From positions 45,447 to 109,446 of the forward strand of contig NW_027479509.1 in NCBI RefSeq assembly GCF_051014685.1: a DNA stretch of 64,000 nucleotides, written 5' to 3'. Under the pieces are notes generated by a model. It worked only from the letters and a program-made list of their open reading frames with translations. It made no database searches and was not told the DNA's origin. This DNA is from Ptiloglossa arizonensis. Taxonomy: Eukaryota; Arthropoda; Insecta; Hymenoptera; Colletidae. Made by a program: the position numbers and the translations under genes. Below are positions 47,950 to 61,625 of this stretch, piece by piece (positions within the stretch are counted from its first letter, which is position 1; each line of letters opens with the position of its first letter).

Positions 47950-48125
47950 AATGGCCTAGGGAAAAAATACACATACCGTTGTAATAGGGGTAGCTTCAGC
48001 TTTCAGATGCAATGGGAATTTTTGGGTTAGGTCAATCCGTTCGCGAGATGTGGGAGTTTGAAGCTAAGAAATGGTTGAGAAGAGAACAAATTTTCGCAAT
48101 TCTGCTGCACCAAACGCTTAACCAG
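47950..48125 (+). repeat. 176-bp marker monomer, first of eight
   Basis: This monomer is recognisable by TTGTAATAGGGGTAGCTTC (usual TTGTAATCGGGCGAGTTTC), AGCTTTCAG, GAGATGTGGGAG, a one-T deletion giving CAAATTTTCGC, and CTGCTGCACC for CTGCTGCTCC. It is always preceded by a monomer with GATATTGGAGG, GGTTGTGAACGCATAAAA (GTGAACCCTTAAAA in the last) and CCAAACGATTAACC. Further copies start at 49011, 51134, 53611, 55734, 56972, 60157 and 63341. Copies at 53611 and 60157 share AATGGGCTAGGG and AAAGTTTCGC, so they belong to one duplicated segment. The loss of the usual stop codons in this pair of monomers opens plus-strand frames of 61-108 codons; I do not regard those as genes. Confidence 0.9.
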
Positions 48126-48185
48126 AATGGCCTAGGGAAAAAATGCACATACCCCTGTAATCGGGCGAGTTTCTACTTTCAGAGG

Positions 48186-50858
48186 CAATAGGAATTTTTG
48201 GGTTAGGTCAATCCGTTCGCGAGATATGGGAGTTTGAAGCCAAGAAATGGTTGAGAAGGCACAACATTTTTCGCACTTCTGCTGCTCCAAACGCTTAACC
48301 AGAATGGCCTAGGGAAAAACTACACATTCCGTTGTAATCGTGCGAGTTTCTACTTTCAGACGCAACAGGAACTTTTGGGTTATGTCAATCCGTTCGCGAG
48401 ATATGGGAGTTTGAAGCCAAGAAATGGTTGAGAACGCAAAAAATTTTTCGCAATTCTGCTGCTCCAAACGCTTAACCAGAATGGCCTAGGGAAAAAATAC
48501 CCATACCGTTGCAATCGGGCGAGTTTCTACTTTCAGATGCACAAGGAATTTTTGGGTTAGGTCAATCCGTTCGCAAGATATGGGAGTTTGAAGCTAAGAA
48601 ATGGTTGAGAAGAGAATAAATTTTTCGCAATTCTGCTGCTCCAAACGCTTAACCAGAATGGCCTAGGGAAAAAATGCACATACCGTTGTAATCGGGCAAG
48701 TTTCTACTTTCAGATGCAATAGGAATTTTTGGGTTAGGTCAATCCGTTCGCGCGATATGGGAGTTTGAAGCTAAGAAATGGTCGACAAGACAACAAATTT
48801 TTCGCACTTCTGCTGCTCCAATCGCTTAACCAGATTGGCCTAAGGAAAAAATACACCTACCGTTGTAATCGGGCGAGTTTCTACTTTCAGACGCAACAGG
48901 AATTTTTGGGTTGGGTCAATCCGTTCGCGAGATATTGGAGGTTGAAGCCAAGAAATGGTTGTGAACGCATAAAATTTTTCGCAATTCTGCTGCTCCAAAC
49001 GATTAACCAGAATGGCCTAGGGAAAAAATACACATACCGTTGTAATAGGGGTAGCTTCAGCTTTCAGATGCAATGGGAATTTTTGGGTTAGGTCAATCCG
49101 TTCGCGGGATGTGGGAGTTTGAAGCTAGGAAATGGTTGAGAAGAGAACAAATTTTCGCAATTCTGCTGCACCAAACGCTTAACCAGAATGGCCTAGGGAA
49201 AAAATGCACATACCCTTGTAATCGGGCGAGTTTCTACTTTCAGTTGCAATAGGAATTTTTGGGATAGGTCAATCCGTTCGCGAGATATGGGAGTTTGAAG
49301 CTAAGAAATGGTTGAGAAGAGAACAAATTTTTCGCAATTCTGCTGCTCCAAACGCTTAACCAGAATGGCCTAGGGAAAAAATGCACATACCATTGTAATC
49401 GGGCGAGTTTCTACTTTCAGATGCAATAGGAATTTTTGGGTTAGGTCAATCCGTTCGCGAGATATGGGAGTTTGAAGCCAAGAAATAGCTGAGAAGGCAC
49501 AACATTTTTCGCACTTCTGCTTCTCCAAACGCTTAACCAGAATGGCCTAGGGAAAAACTACACATTCCGTTGTAATCGTGCGAGTTTCTACTTTCAGACG
49601 CAACAGGAATTTTTGGGTTATGTCAATCCGTTCGCGAGATATGGGAGTTTGAAGCCAAGAAATGGTTGACAAGGCAAAAAATTTTTCGCAATTCTGCAGC
49701 TCCAAACGCGAAACCAGAATGGCCTAGGGAAAAAGTACACATACCGTTGTAATCGGTCGAGTTTCTAATTTCAGACGCAACAGGAATTTTTGGGTTGGGT
49801 CAATCCGTTCGCGAGATATGGGAGTTTGAAGCCAAAAAATGGTTGAGAACGCAACAAATTTTTCGCAATTCTGCTGCTCCAAACGCTTAACCAGAATGGC
49901 ATAGGGAAAAAATACACCTACCGTTGTAATCGGGCGAGTTTCTAGCTTCAGACGCAACAGGAATTTTTGGGTTAGGTCAATCCCTTCGCGAGATATGGGA
50001 GTTTGAAGCTAAGAAATGGTTGAGAAGAGAACAAATTTTTCGCAATTCTGCTGCTCCAAACGCTTAACCAGAATGGCCTAGGGAAAAAATGCACATACCG
50101 TTGTAATCGGGCGGGTTTCTACTTTCAGATGCAATAGGAATTTTTGGGTTAGGTCAATCCGTTCGCAAGATATGGGAGTTTGAAGCTAAGAAATGGTTGA
50201 GAAGACAACAAATTTTTCGCAATTCTGTTGCTCCAAACGCTTAACCAGATTGGCCTAGGGAAAAAATACACATACCGTTGTAATCGAGCGAGTTTCTACT
50301 TTCAGATGCAATAGGAATTTTTGGGTTAGGTCAATCCGTTCGCGAGATATGGGAGGTTGAAGCCAAGAAATGGTTGAGAACGCAAAAAATTTTTCGCAAT
50401 TCTGCTGCTCCAAACGCTTAACCAGAATGGCCTAGGGAAAAAATACCCATACCGTTGCAATCGGGCGAGTTTCTACTTTCAGATGCAACAGGAATTTTTT
50501 GGTTAGGTCAATCCGTTCGCAAGATATGGGAGTTTGAAGCTAAGAAATGGTTGAGAAGAGAATAAATTTTTCGCAATTCTGCTGCTCCAAACGCTTAACC
50601 AGAATGGCCTAGGGAAAAAATGCACATACCGTTGTAATCGGGCAAGTTTCTACTTTCAGATGCAATAGGAATTATTGGGTTAGGTCAATCCGTTCGCGCG
50701 ATATGGGAGTTTGAAGCTAAGAAATGGTCGACAAGACAACAAATTTTTCGCACTTCTGCTGCTCCAATCGCTTAACCAGATTGGCCTAAGGAAAAAATAC
50801 ACCTACCGTTGTAATCGGGCGAGTTTATACTTTCAGATGCAATAGGAATTTTTGGGTT
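48186..50858. repeat. Long duplicate, partner at 56147-58819 (offset 7961)
   Basis: About 15 monomers that recur 45 monomers (minus 4 bases) to the right. Shared features are AACTACACATTCCG with CAGGAACTTTTGGG near 48316 and 56276, GCACAAGGAATTTTTGG near 48539 and 56500, and the marker monomers at 49011 and 56972. Differences are scattered: ATAGCTGAGAAGG (49487) against ATAGTTGAGAAGG (57448), CTGCTTCTCC against CTGCTGCTCC, and CCTTTGGAAAA near 56446. The right half also resembles 53900-55440 at an offset of 4600, so the same material exists at least three times. Confidence 0.75.
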
Positions 50859-51670
50859 TGGTCGGTCCGTTCGCGAGATATGGGAGTTTGAAGCTAAGAA
50901 ATTGTTGAGAAGAGAACAAATTTTTCGCAATTCTGCCGCTCCAAACGCTTAACCAGATTGGCCTAGGGAAAAAATACACCTACCGTTGTAATCGGGCGAG
51001 TTTCTACTTTCAGCCGCAACAGGAATTTTTGGGTTGGGTCAATCCGTTCGCGAGATATTGGAGGTTGAACCCAAAAAATGGTTGTGAACGCATAAAATTT
51101 TTCGCAATTCTGCTGCTCCAAACGATTAACCAGAATGGCCTAGGGAAAAAATACACATACCGTTGTAATAGGGGTAGCTTCAGCTTTCAGATGCAATGGG
51201 AATTTTTGGGTTAGGTCAATCCGTTCGCGAGATGTGGGAGTTTGAAGCTAAGAAATGGTTGAGAAGAGAACAAATTTTCGCAATTCTGCTGCACCAAACG
51301 CTTAACCAGAATGGCCTAGGGAAAAAATGCACATACCCCTGTAATCGGGCGAGTTTCTACTTTCAGAGGCAATAGGAATTTTTGGGTTAGGTCAATCCGT
51401 TCGCGAGATATGGGAGTTTGAAGCTAAGAAATGGTTGAGAAGAGAACAAATTTTTCGCAATTCTGCTGCTCCAAACGCTTAACCAGAATGGCCTAGGGAA
51501 AAAATGCACATACCATTGTAATCGGGCGAGTTTCTACTTTCAGATGCAATAGGAATTTTTGGGTTAGGTCAATCCGTTCGCGAGATATGGGAGTTTGAAG
51601 CCAAGAAATGGTTGAGAAGGCACAACATTTTTCGCACTTCTGCTGCTCCAAACGCTTAACCAGAATGGCC
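48699..51670. repeat. Long duplicate, partner at 53299-56270 (offset 4600)
   Basis: About 17 monomers repeated 26 monomers (minus 2 bases) to the right. The closest part runs from about 49520 (CTTCTGCTTCTCC in both) to 51670, where both contain TTTTTTGGTTAGG (50496 and 55096), AATTATTGGG, GGTCGGTCCG, GTTGAACCCAAAAAATGG and a GAGGCAATAGG monomer. Toward the left the match is looser, for example AAATGGTCGAC against AAATGCTCGAC. The partners diverge after 51680, where CATACCCTTG here contrasts with CACATTCCG at 56283. Confidence 0.75.
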
Positions 51671-51770
51671 TAGGGAAAAAATGCACATACCCTTGTAATC
51701 GGGCGAGTTTCTACTTTCAGATGCAATAGGAATTTTTGGGTTAGGTCAATCCGTTCGCGAGATATGGGAG

Positions 51771-54111
51771 TTTGAAGCCAAGAAATGGTTGAGAACGCAA
51801 AAAATTTTTCGCAATTCTGCTGCTCCAAACGCTTAACCAGAATGGCCTAGGGAAAAAATACCCATACCGTTGCAATCGGGCGAGTTTCTACTTTCAGATG
51901 CAACAGGAATTTTTGGGTTAGGTCAATCCGTTCGCAAGATATGGGAGTTTGAAGCTAAGAAATGGTTGAGAAGAGAATAAATTTTTCGCAATTCTGCTGC
52001 TCCAAACGCTTAACCAGAATGGCCTAGGGAAAAAATGCACATACCGTTGTAATCGGGCAAGTTTCTACTTTCAGATGCAATAGGAATTATTGGGTTAGGT
52101 CAATCCGTTCCCGCGATATGGGAGTTTGAATCTAAGAAATGGTCGACAAGACAACAAATTTTTCGCACTTCTGCTGCTCCAATCGCTTAACCAGATTGGC
52201 CTAAGGAAAAAATACACCTACCGTTGTAATCGGGCGAGTTTATACTTTCAGATGCAATAGGAATTTTTGGGTTAGGTCAATCCGTTCGCGAGATATGGGA
52301 GTTTGAAGCCAAGAAATGGTTGAGAAGGCACAACATTTTTCGCACTTCTGCTGCTCCAAGCGCTTAACCAGAATGGCCTAGGGAAAAAATGCACATACCG
52401 TTGTAATCGGGCGAGTTTCTACTTTCAGATGCAATAGGAATTTGTGGGTTAGGTCAATCCGTTCGCGAGATATGGGAGCTTGAAGCTAAGAAATGGTTGA
52501 GAAGACAACAAATTTTTCGCAATTCTGCTGCTCCAAACGCTTAACCAGAATGGCCTAGGGAAAAAATGCACATACCGTTGTAATCGGGCGAGTTTCTACT
52601 TTCAGATGCAATAGGAATTTTTGGGTTAGGTCAATCCGTTCGCGAGATATGGGAGTTTGAAGCTAAGAAATGGTTGAGAAGAGAACAAATTTTTCGCAAT
52701 TCTGCTGCTCCAAACGCTTAACCGGAATGGCATAGGGAAAAAGTACACATACCGTTGTAATCGGGCGAGTTTCTACTTTCAGACGCAACAGGAATTCTTG
52801 GGTTGGGTCAAACCGTTCGCGAGATATGGGAGTTTGAAACCAAGAAATGGTTGAGAACGCAAAAAATTTTTCGCAATTCTGCTGCTCCAAACGCTTAACC
52901 AGAATGGCATAGGGAAAAAGTACACATACCGTTGTAATCGGGCGAGTTTCTACTTTCAGATGCAATAGGAATTTTTGGGTTAGGTCAATCCGTTCGCGAG
53001 ATATGGGAGTTTGAAGCTAAGAAATTGTTGAGAAGAGAACAAATTTTTCGCAATTCTGCTGCTCCAAACGCTTAACCAGAATGGCCTAGGGAAAAAATAC
53101 ACATACCGTTGTAATCGGGCGAGTTTCTACTTTCAGATGCAATGGAAATTTTTGGGTTATGTCAATCCGTTCGCGAGATATGGGAGTTCGAAGCTAAGAA
53201 ATGGTTGAGAAGACAACAAATTTTTCGCAATTCAGCTGCTCCAAACGCTTAACCAGAATGGCATAGGGAAAAAGTACACATACCGTTGTAATCGGGCGAG
53301 TTTCTACTTTCAGATGCAATAGGAATTTTTGGGTTAGGTCAATCCGTTCGCGCGATATGGGAGTTTGAAGCTAAGAAATGCTCGACAAGACAACAAATTT
53401 TTCGCACTTCTGCTGCTCCAATCGCTTAACCAGATTGGCCTAAGGAAAAAATACACCTACCGTTGTAATCGGGCGAGTTTCTACTTTCAGACGCAACAGG
53501 AATTTTTGGGTTGGGTCAATCCGTTCGCGAGATATTGGAGGTTGAAGCCAAGAAATGGTTGTGAACGCATAAAATTTTTCGCAATTCTGCTGCTCCAAAC
53601 GATTAACCAGAATGGGCTAGGGAAAAAATACACATACCGTTGTAATAGGGGTAGCTTCTGCTTTCAGATGCAATGGAAATTTTTGGGTTAGGTCAATCCG
53701 TTCGCGAGATGTGGGAGTTTGAAGCTAAGAAATGTTTGAGAGGAGAACAAAGTTTCGCAATTCTGCTGCACCAAACGCTTAACCAGAATGGCCTAGGGAA
53801 AAAATGCACATACCCTTGTAATCGGGCGAGTTTCTACTTTCAGATGCAATAGGAATTTTTGGGTTAGGTCAATCCGTTCGCGAGATATGGGAGTTTGAAG
53901 CTAAGAAATGGTTGAGAAGAGAACAAATTTTTCGCAATTCTGCTGCTCCAAACGCTTAACCAGAATGGCCTAGGGAACAAATGCACATACCCTTGTAATC
54001 GGGCGAGATTCTACTTTCAGATGCAATAGGAATTTTTGGGTTAGGTCAATCCGTTCGCGAGATATGGGAGTTTGAAGCCAAGAAATGGTTGAGAAGGCAC
54101 AACATTTTTCG
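51771..54111. repeat. Long duplicate, partner at 58317-60657 (offset 6546)
   Basis: About 13 monomers that recur 37 monomers (minus 3 bases) to the right, with no difference in the parts I compared. Very rare shared changes are CGTTCCCGCGATATGG with GAATCTAAG (52111 and 58654), GGAATTCTTGGG with TTTGAAACCAAG (52792 and 59338), GGGAGTTCGAAGC (53182 and 59728), AATTCAGCTGCTCC (53229 and 59775), AAATGCTCGAC, and GGAACAAATGCAC (53975 and 60521). This is the youngest-looking long copy in the right half. It ends near 54111, where CACTTCTGCTTCTCC contrasts with CAATTCTGCTGCTCC. Confidence 0.85.
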
Positions 54112-57100
54112 CACTTCTGCTTCTCCAAACGCTTAACCAGAATGGCCTAGGGAAAAACTACACATTCCGTTGTAATCGTGCGAGTTTCTACTTTCAGACG
54201 CAACAGGAATTTTTGGGTTATGTCAATCCGTTCGCGAGATATGGGAGTTTGAAGCCAAGAAATGGTTGACAAGGCAAAAAATTTTTCGCAATTCTGCAGC
54301 TCCAAACGCGAAACCAGAATGGCCTAGGGAAAAAGTACACATACCGTTGTAATCGGTCGAGTTTCTAATTTCAGACGCAACAGGAATTTTTGGGTTGGGT
54401 CAATCCGTTCGCGAGATATGGGAGTTTGAAGCCAAAAAATGGTTGAGAACGCAACAAATTTTTCGCAATTCTGCTGCTCCAAACGCTTAACCAGAATGGC
54501 ATAGGGAAAAAATACACCTACCGTTGTAATCGGGCGAGTTTCTAGTTTCAGACGCAACAGGAATTTTTGGGTTAGGTCAATCCCTTCGCGAGATATGGGA
54601 GTTTGAAGCTAAGAAATGGTTGAGAAGAGAACAAATTTTTCGCAATTCTGCTGCTCCAAACGCTTAACCAGAATGGCCTAGGGAAAAAATGCACATACCG
54701 TTGTAATCGGGCGGGTTTCTACTTTCAGATGCAATAGGAATTTTTGGGTTAGGTCAATCCGTTCGCAAGATATGGGAGTTTGAAGCTAAGAAATGGTTGA
54801 GAAGACAACAAATTTTTCGCAATTCTGTTGCTCCAAACGCTTAACCAGATTGGCCTAGGGAAAAAATACACATACCGTTGTAATCGAGCGAGTTTCTACT
54901 TTCAGATGCAATAGGAATTTTTGGGTTAGGTCAATCCGTTCGCGAGATATGGGAGGTTGAAGCCAAGAAATGGTTGAGAACGCAAAAAATTTTTCGCAAT
55001 TCTGCTGCTCCAAACGCTTAACCAGAATGGCCTAGGGAAAAAATACCCATACCGTTGCAATCGGGCGAGTTTCTACTTTCAGATGCAACAGGAATTTTTT
55101 GGTTAGGTCAATCCGTTCGCAAGATATGGGAGTTTGAAGCTAAGAAATGGTTGAGAAGAGAATAAATTTTTCGCAATTCTGCTGCTCCAAACGCTTAACC
55201 AGAATGGCCTAGGGAAAAAATGCACATACCGTTGTAATCGGGCAAGTTTCTACTTTCAGATGCAATAGGAATTATTGGGTTAGGTCAATCCGTTCGCGCG
55301 ATATGGGAGTTTGAAGCTAAGAAATGGTCGACAAGACAACAAATTTTTCGCACTTCTGCTGCTCCAATCGCTTAACCAGATTGGCCTAAGGAAAAAATAC
55401 ACCTACCGTTGTAATCGGGCGAGTTTATACTTTCAGATGCAATAGGAATTTTTGGGTTTGGTCGGTCCGTTCGCGAGATATGGGAGTTTGAAGCTAAGAA
55501 ATTGTTGAGAAGAGAACAAATTTTTCGCAATTCTGCCGCTCCAAACGCTTAACCAGATTGGCCTAGGGAAAAAATACACCTACCGTTGTAATCGGGCGAG
55601 TTTCTACTTTCAGCCGCAACAGGAATTTTTGGGTTGGGTCAATCCGTTCGCGAGATATTGGAGGTTGAACCCAAAAAATGGTTGTGAACGCATAAAATTT
55701 TTCGCAATTCTGCTGCTCCAAACGATTAACCAGAATGGCCTAGGGAAAAAATACACATACCGTTGTAATAGGGGTAGCTTCAGCTTTCAGATGCAATGGG
55801 AATTTTTGGGTTAGGTCAATCCGTTCGCGAGATGTGGGAGTTTGAAGCTAAGAAATGGTTGAGAAGAGAACAAATTTTCGCAATTCTGCTGCACCAAACG
55901 CTTAACCAGAATGGCCTAGGGAAAAAATGCACATACCCCTGTAATCGGGCGAGTTTCTACTTTCAGAGGCAATAGGAATTTTTGGGTTAGGTCAATCCGT
56001 TCGCGAGATATGGGAGTTTGAAGCTAAGAAATGGTTGAGAAGAGAACAAATTTTTCGCAATTCTGCTGCTCCAAACGCTTAACCAGAATGGCCTAGGGAA
56101 AAAATGCACATACCATTGTAATCGGGCGAGTTTCTACTTTCAGATGCAATAGGAATTTTTGGGTTAGGTCAATCCGTTCGCGAGATATGGGAGTTTGAAG
56201 CCAAGAAATGGTTGAGAAGGCACAACATTTTTCGCACTTCTGCTGCTCCAAACGCTTAACCAGAATGGCCTAGGGAAAAACTACACATTCCGTTGTAATC
56301 GTGCGAGTTTCTACTTTCAGACGCAACAGGAACTTTTGGGTTATGTCAATCCGTTCGCGAGATATGGGAGTTTGAAGCCAAGAAATGGTTGAGAACGCAA
56401 AAAATTTTTCGCAATTCTGCTGCTCCAAACGCTTAACCAGAATGGCCTTTGGAAAAAATACCCATACCGTTGCAATCGGGCGAGTTTCTACTTTCAGATG
56501 CACAAGGAATTTTTGGGTTAGGTCAATCCGTTCGCAAGATATGGGAGTTTGAAGCTAAGAAATGGTTGAGAAGAGAATAAATTTTTCGCAATTCTGCTGC
56601 TCCAAACGCTTAACCAGAATGGCCTAGGGAAAAAATGCACATACCGTTGCAATCGGGCAAGTTTCTACTTTCAGATGCAATAGGAATTTTTGGGTTAGGT
56701 CAATCCGTTCGCGCGATATGGGAGTTTGAAGCTAAGAAATGGTCGACAAGACAACAAATTTTTCGCACTTCTGCTGCTCCAATCGCTTAACCAGATTGGC
56801 CTAAGGAAAAAATACACCTACCGTTGTAATCGGGCGAGTTTCTACTTTCAGACGCAACAGGAATTTTTGGGTTGGGTCAATCCGTTCGCGAGATATTGGA
56901 GGTTGAAGCCAAGAAATGGTTGTGAACGCATAAAATTTTTCGCAATTCTGCTGCTCCAAACGATTAACCAGAATGGCCTAGGGAAAAAATACACATACCG
57001 TTGTAATAGGGGTAGCTTCAGCTTTCAGATGCAATGGGAATTTTTGGGTTAGGTCAATCCGTTCGCGAGATGTGGGAGTTTGAAGCTAGGAAATGGTTGA

Positions 57101-58888
57101 GAAGAGAACAAATTTTCGCAATTCTGCTGCACCAAACGCTTAACCAGAATGGCCTAGGGAAAAAATGCACATACCCTTGTAATCGGGCGAGTTTCTACTT
57201 TCAGTTGCAATAGGAATTTTTGGGTTAGGTCAATCCGTTCGCGAGATATGGGAGTTTGAAGCTAAGAAATGGTTGAGAAGAGAACAAATTTTTCGCAATT
57301 CTGCTGCTCCAAACGCTTAACCAGAATGGCCTAGGGAAAAAATGCACATACCATTGTAATCGGGCGAGTTTCTACTTTCAGATGCAATAGGAATTTTTGG
57401 GTTAGGTCAATCCGTTCGCGAGATATGGGAGTTTGAAGCCAAGAAATAGTTGAGAAGGCACAACATTTTTCGCACTTCTGCTGCTCCAAACGCTTAACCA
57501 GAATGGCCTAGGGAAAAACTACACATTCCGTTGTAATCGTGCGAGTTTCTACTTTCAGACGCAACAGGAATTTTTGGGTTATGTCAATCCGTTCGCGAGA
57601 TATGGGAGTTTGAAGCCAAGAAATGGTTGACAAGGCAAAAAATTTTTCGCAATTCTGCAGCTCCAAACGCGAAACCAGAATGGCCTAGGGAAAAAGTACA
57701 CATACCGTTGTAATCGGTCGAGTTTCTAATTTCAGACGCAACAGGAATTTTTGGGTTGGGTCAATCCGTTCGCGAGATATGGGAGTTTGAAGCCAAAAAA
57801 TGGTTGAGAACGCAAAAAATTTTTCGCAATTCTGCTGCTCCAAACGCTTAACCAGAATGGCATAGGGAAAAAATACACCTACCGTTGTAATCGGGCGAGT
57901 TTCTAGTTTCAGACGCAACAGGAATTTTTGGGTTAGGTCAATCCCTTCGCGAGATATGGGAGTTTGAAGCTAAGAAATGGTTGAGAAGAGAACAAATTTT
58001 TCGCAATTCTGCTGCTCCAAACGCTTAACCAGAATGGCCTAGGGAAAAAATGCACATACCGTTGTAATCGGGCGGGTTTCTACTTTCAGATGCAATAGGA
58101 ATTTTTGGGTTAGGTCAATCCGTTCGCAAGATATGGGAGTTTGAAGCTAAGAAATGGTTGAGAAGACAACAAATTTTTCGCAATTCTGTTGCTCCAAACG
58201 CTTAACCAGATTGGCCTAGGGAAAAAATACACATACCGTTGTAATCGAGCGAGTTTCTACTTTCAGATGCAATAGGAATTTTTGGGTTAGGTCAATCCGT
58301 TCGCGAGATATGGGAGGTTGAAGCCAAGAAATGGTTGAGAACGCAAAAAATTTTTCGCAATTCTGCTGCTCCAAACGCTTAACCAGAATGGCCTAGGGAA
58401 AAAATACCCATACCGTTGCAATCGGGCGAGTTTCTACTTTCAGATGCAACAGGAATTTTTGGGTTAGGTCAATCCGTTCGCAAGATATGGGAGTTTGAAG
58501 CTAAGAAATGGTTGAGAAGAGAATAAATTTTTCGCAATTCTGCTGCTCCAAACGCTTAACCAGAATGGCCTAGGGAAAAAATGCACATACCGTTGTAATC
58601 GGGCAAGTTTCTACTTTCAGATGCAATAGGAATTATTGGGTTAGGTCAATCCGTTCCCGCGATATGGGAGTTTGAATCTAAGAAATGGTCGACAAGACAA
58701 CAAATTTTTCGCACTTCTGCTGCTCCAATCGCTTAACCAGATTGGCCTAAGGAAAAAATACACCTACCGTTGTAATCGGGCGAGTTTATACTTTCAGATG
58801 CAATAGGAATTTTTGGGTTAGGTCAATCCGTTCGCGAGATATGGGAGTTTGAAGCCAAGAAATGGTTGAGAAGGCACAACATTTTTCG

Positions 58889-61625
58889 CACTTCTGCTGC
58901 TCCAAGCGCTTAACCAGAATGGCCTAGGGAAAAAATGCACATACCGTTGTAATCGGGCGAGTTTCTACTTTCAGATGCAATAGGAATTTGTGGGTTAGGT
59001 CAATCCGTTCGCGAGATATGGGAGCTTGAAGCTAAGAAATGGTTGAGAAGACAACAAATTTTTCGCAATTCTGCTGCTCCAAACGCTTAACCAGAATGGC
59101 CTAGGGAAAAAATGCACATACCGTTGTAATCGGGCGAGTTTCTACTTTCAGATGCAATAGGAATTTTTGGGTTAGGTCAATCCGTTCGCGAGATATGGGA
59201 GTTTGAAGCTAAGAAATGGTTGAGAAGAGAACAAATTTTTCGCAATTCTGCTGCTCCAAACGCTTAACCGGAATGGCATAGGGAAAAAGTACACATACCG
59301 TTGTAATCGGGCGAGTTTCTACTTTCAGACGCAACAGGAATTCTTGGGTTGGGTCAAACCGTTCGCGAGATATGGGAGTTTGAAACCAAGAAATGGTTGA
59401 GAACGCAAAAAATTTTTCGCAATTCTGCTGCTCCAAACGCTTAACCAGAATGGCATAGGGAAAAAGTACACATACCGTTGTAATCGGGCGAGTTTCTACT
59501 TTCAGATGCAATAGGAATTTTTGGGTTAGGTCAATCCGTTCGCGAGATATGGGAGTTTGAAGCTAAGAAATTGTTGAGAAGAGAACAAATTTTTCGCAAT
59601 TCTGCTGCTCCAAACGCTTAACCAGAATGGCCTAGGGAAAAAATACACATACCGTTGTAATCGGGCGAGTTTCTACTTTCAGATGCAATGGAAATTTTTG
59701 GGTTATGTCAATCCGTTCGCGAGATATGGGAGTTCGAAGCTAAGAAATGGTTGAGAAGACAACAAATTTTTCGCAATTCAGCTGCTCCAAACGCTTAACC
59801 AGAATGGCATAGGGAAAAAGTACACATACCGTTGTAATCGGGCGAGTTTCTACTTTCAGATGCAATAGGAATTTTTGGGTTAGGTCAATCCGTTCGCGCG
59901 ATATGGGAGTTTGAAGCTAAGAAATGCTCGACAAGACAACAAATTTTTCGCACTTCTGCTGCTCCAATCGCTTAACCAGATTGGCCTAAGGAAAAAATAC
60001 ACCTACCGTTGTAATCGGGCGAGTTTCTACTTTCAGACGCAACAGGAATTTTTGGGTTGGGTCAATCCGTTCGCGAGATATTGGAGGTTGAAGCCAAGAA
60101 ATGGTTGTGAACGCATAAAATTTTTCGCAATTCTGCTGCTCCAAACGATTAACCAGAATGGGCTAGGGAAAAAATACACATACCGTTGTAATAGGGGTAG
60201 CTTCTGCTTTCAGATGCAATGGAAATTTTTGGGTTAGGTCAATCCGTTCGCGAGATGTGGGAGTTTGAAGCTAAGAAATGTTTGAGAGGAGAACAAAGTT
60301 TCGCAATTCTGCTGCACCAAACGCTTAACCAGAATGGCCTAGGGAAAAAATGCACATACCCTTGTAATCGGGCGAGTTTCTACTTTCAGATGCAATAGGA
60401 ATTTTTGGGTTAGGTCAATCCGTTCGCGAGATATGGGAGTTTGAAGCTAAGAAATGGTTGAGAAGAGAACAAATTTTTCGCAATTCTGCTGCTCCAAACG
60501 CTTAACCAGAATGGCCTAGGGAACAAATGCACATACCCTTGTAATCGGGCGAGATTCTACTTTCAGATGCAATAGGAATTTTTGGGTTAGGTCAATCCGT
60601 TCGCGAGATATGGGAGTTTGAAGCCAAGAAATGGTTGAGAAGGCACAACATTTTTCGCAATTCTGCTGCTCCAAGCGCTTAACCAGAATGGCCTAGGGAA
60701 AAAATGCACATACCGTTGTAATCGGGCGAGTTTCTACTTTCAGATGCAATAGGAATTTGTGGGTTAGGTCAATCCGTTCGCGAGATATGGGAGCTTGAAG
60801 CTAAGAAATGGTTGAGAAGACAACAAATTTTTCGCAATTCTGCTGCTCCAAACGCTTAACCAGAATGGCCTAGGGAAAAAATGCACATACCGTTGTAATC
60901 TGGCGAGTTTCTACTTTCAGATGCAATAGGAATTTTTGGGTTAGGTCAATCCGTTCGCGAGATATGGGAGTTTGAAGCTAAGAAATGGTTGAGAAGAGAA
61001 CAAATTTTTCGCAATTCTGCTGCTCCAAACGCTTAACCGGAATGGCGTAGGGAAAAAGTACACATACCGTTGTAATCGGGCGAGTTTCTACTTTCAGACG
61101 CAACAGGAATTCTTGGGTTGGGTCAAACCGTTCGCGAGATATGGGAGTTTGAAGCCAAGAAATGGTTGAGAACGCAAAAAATTTTTCGCAATTCTGCTGC
61201 TCCAAACGCTTAACCAGAATGGCATAGGGAAAAAGTACACATACCGTTGTAATCGGGCGAGTTTCTACTTTCAGATGCAATAGGAATTTTTGGGTTAGGT
61301 CAATCCGTTCGCGAGATATGGGAGTTTGAAGCTAAGAAATTGTTGAGAAGAGAACAAATTTTTCGCAATTCTGCTGCTCCAAACGCTTAACCAGAATGGC
61401 CTAGGGAAAAAATACACATACCGTTGTAATCGGGCGAGTTTCTACTTTCAGATGCAATGGAAATTTTTGGGTTATGTCAATCCGTTCGCGAGATATGGGA
61501 GTTCGAAGCTAAGAAATGGTTGAGAAGACAACAAATTTTTCGCAATTCAGCTGCTCCAAACGCTTAACCAGAATGGCATAGGGAAAAAGTACACATACCG
61601 TTGTAATCGGGCGAGTTTCTACTTT
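58889..61625. repeat. 10-monomer unit, partial tandem pair (offset 1769)
   Basis: Positions 58889-59856 (CCAAGCGCTTAACC, GGAATTTGTGGG, GGGAGCTTG, GGAATTCTTGGG, GGGAGTTCG, AATTCAGCTGC) return at 60658-61625. The offset is 10 x 177 minus 1. The second copy differs by TGTAATCTGGCG near 60896, AATGGCGTAGGG near 61040 and TTTGAAGCCAAG instead of TTTGAAACCAAG. A third related run of the last markers follows near 61980-62090 (AATGGAAATTTTTGGG, AATTCAGCTGC). Confidence 0.8.

Noticed and set aside
48765..49091. 108-codon plus-strand frame, repeated near 53365, 56726, 59911 and 63095
   Set aside because: It spans the 176-bp marker monomer and its partner, where variants remove the usual plus-strand stops. 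It duplicates with the satellite block and shows no domain or gene context.
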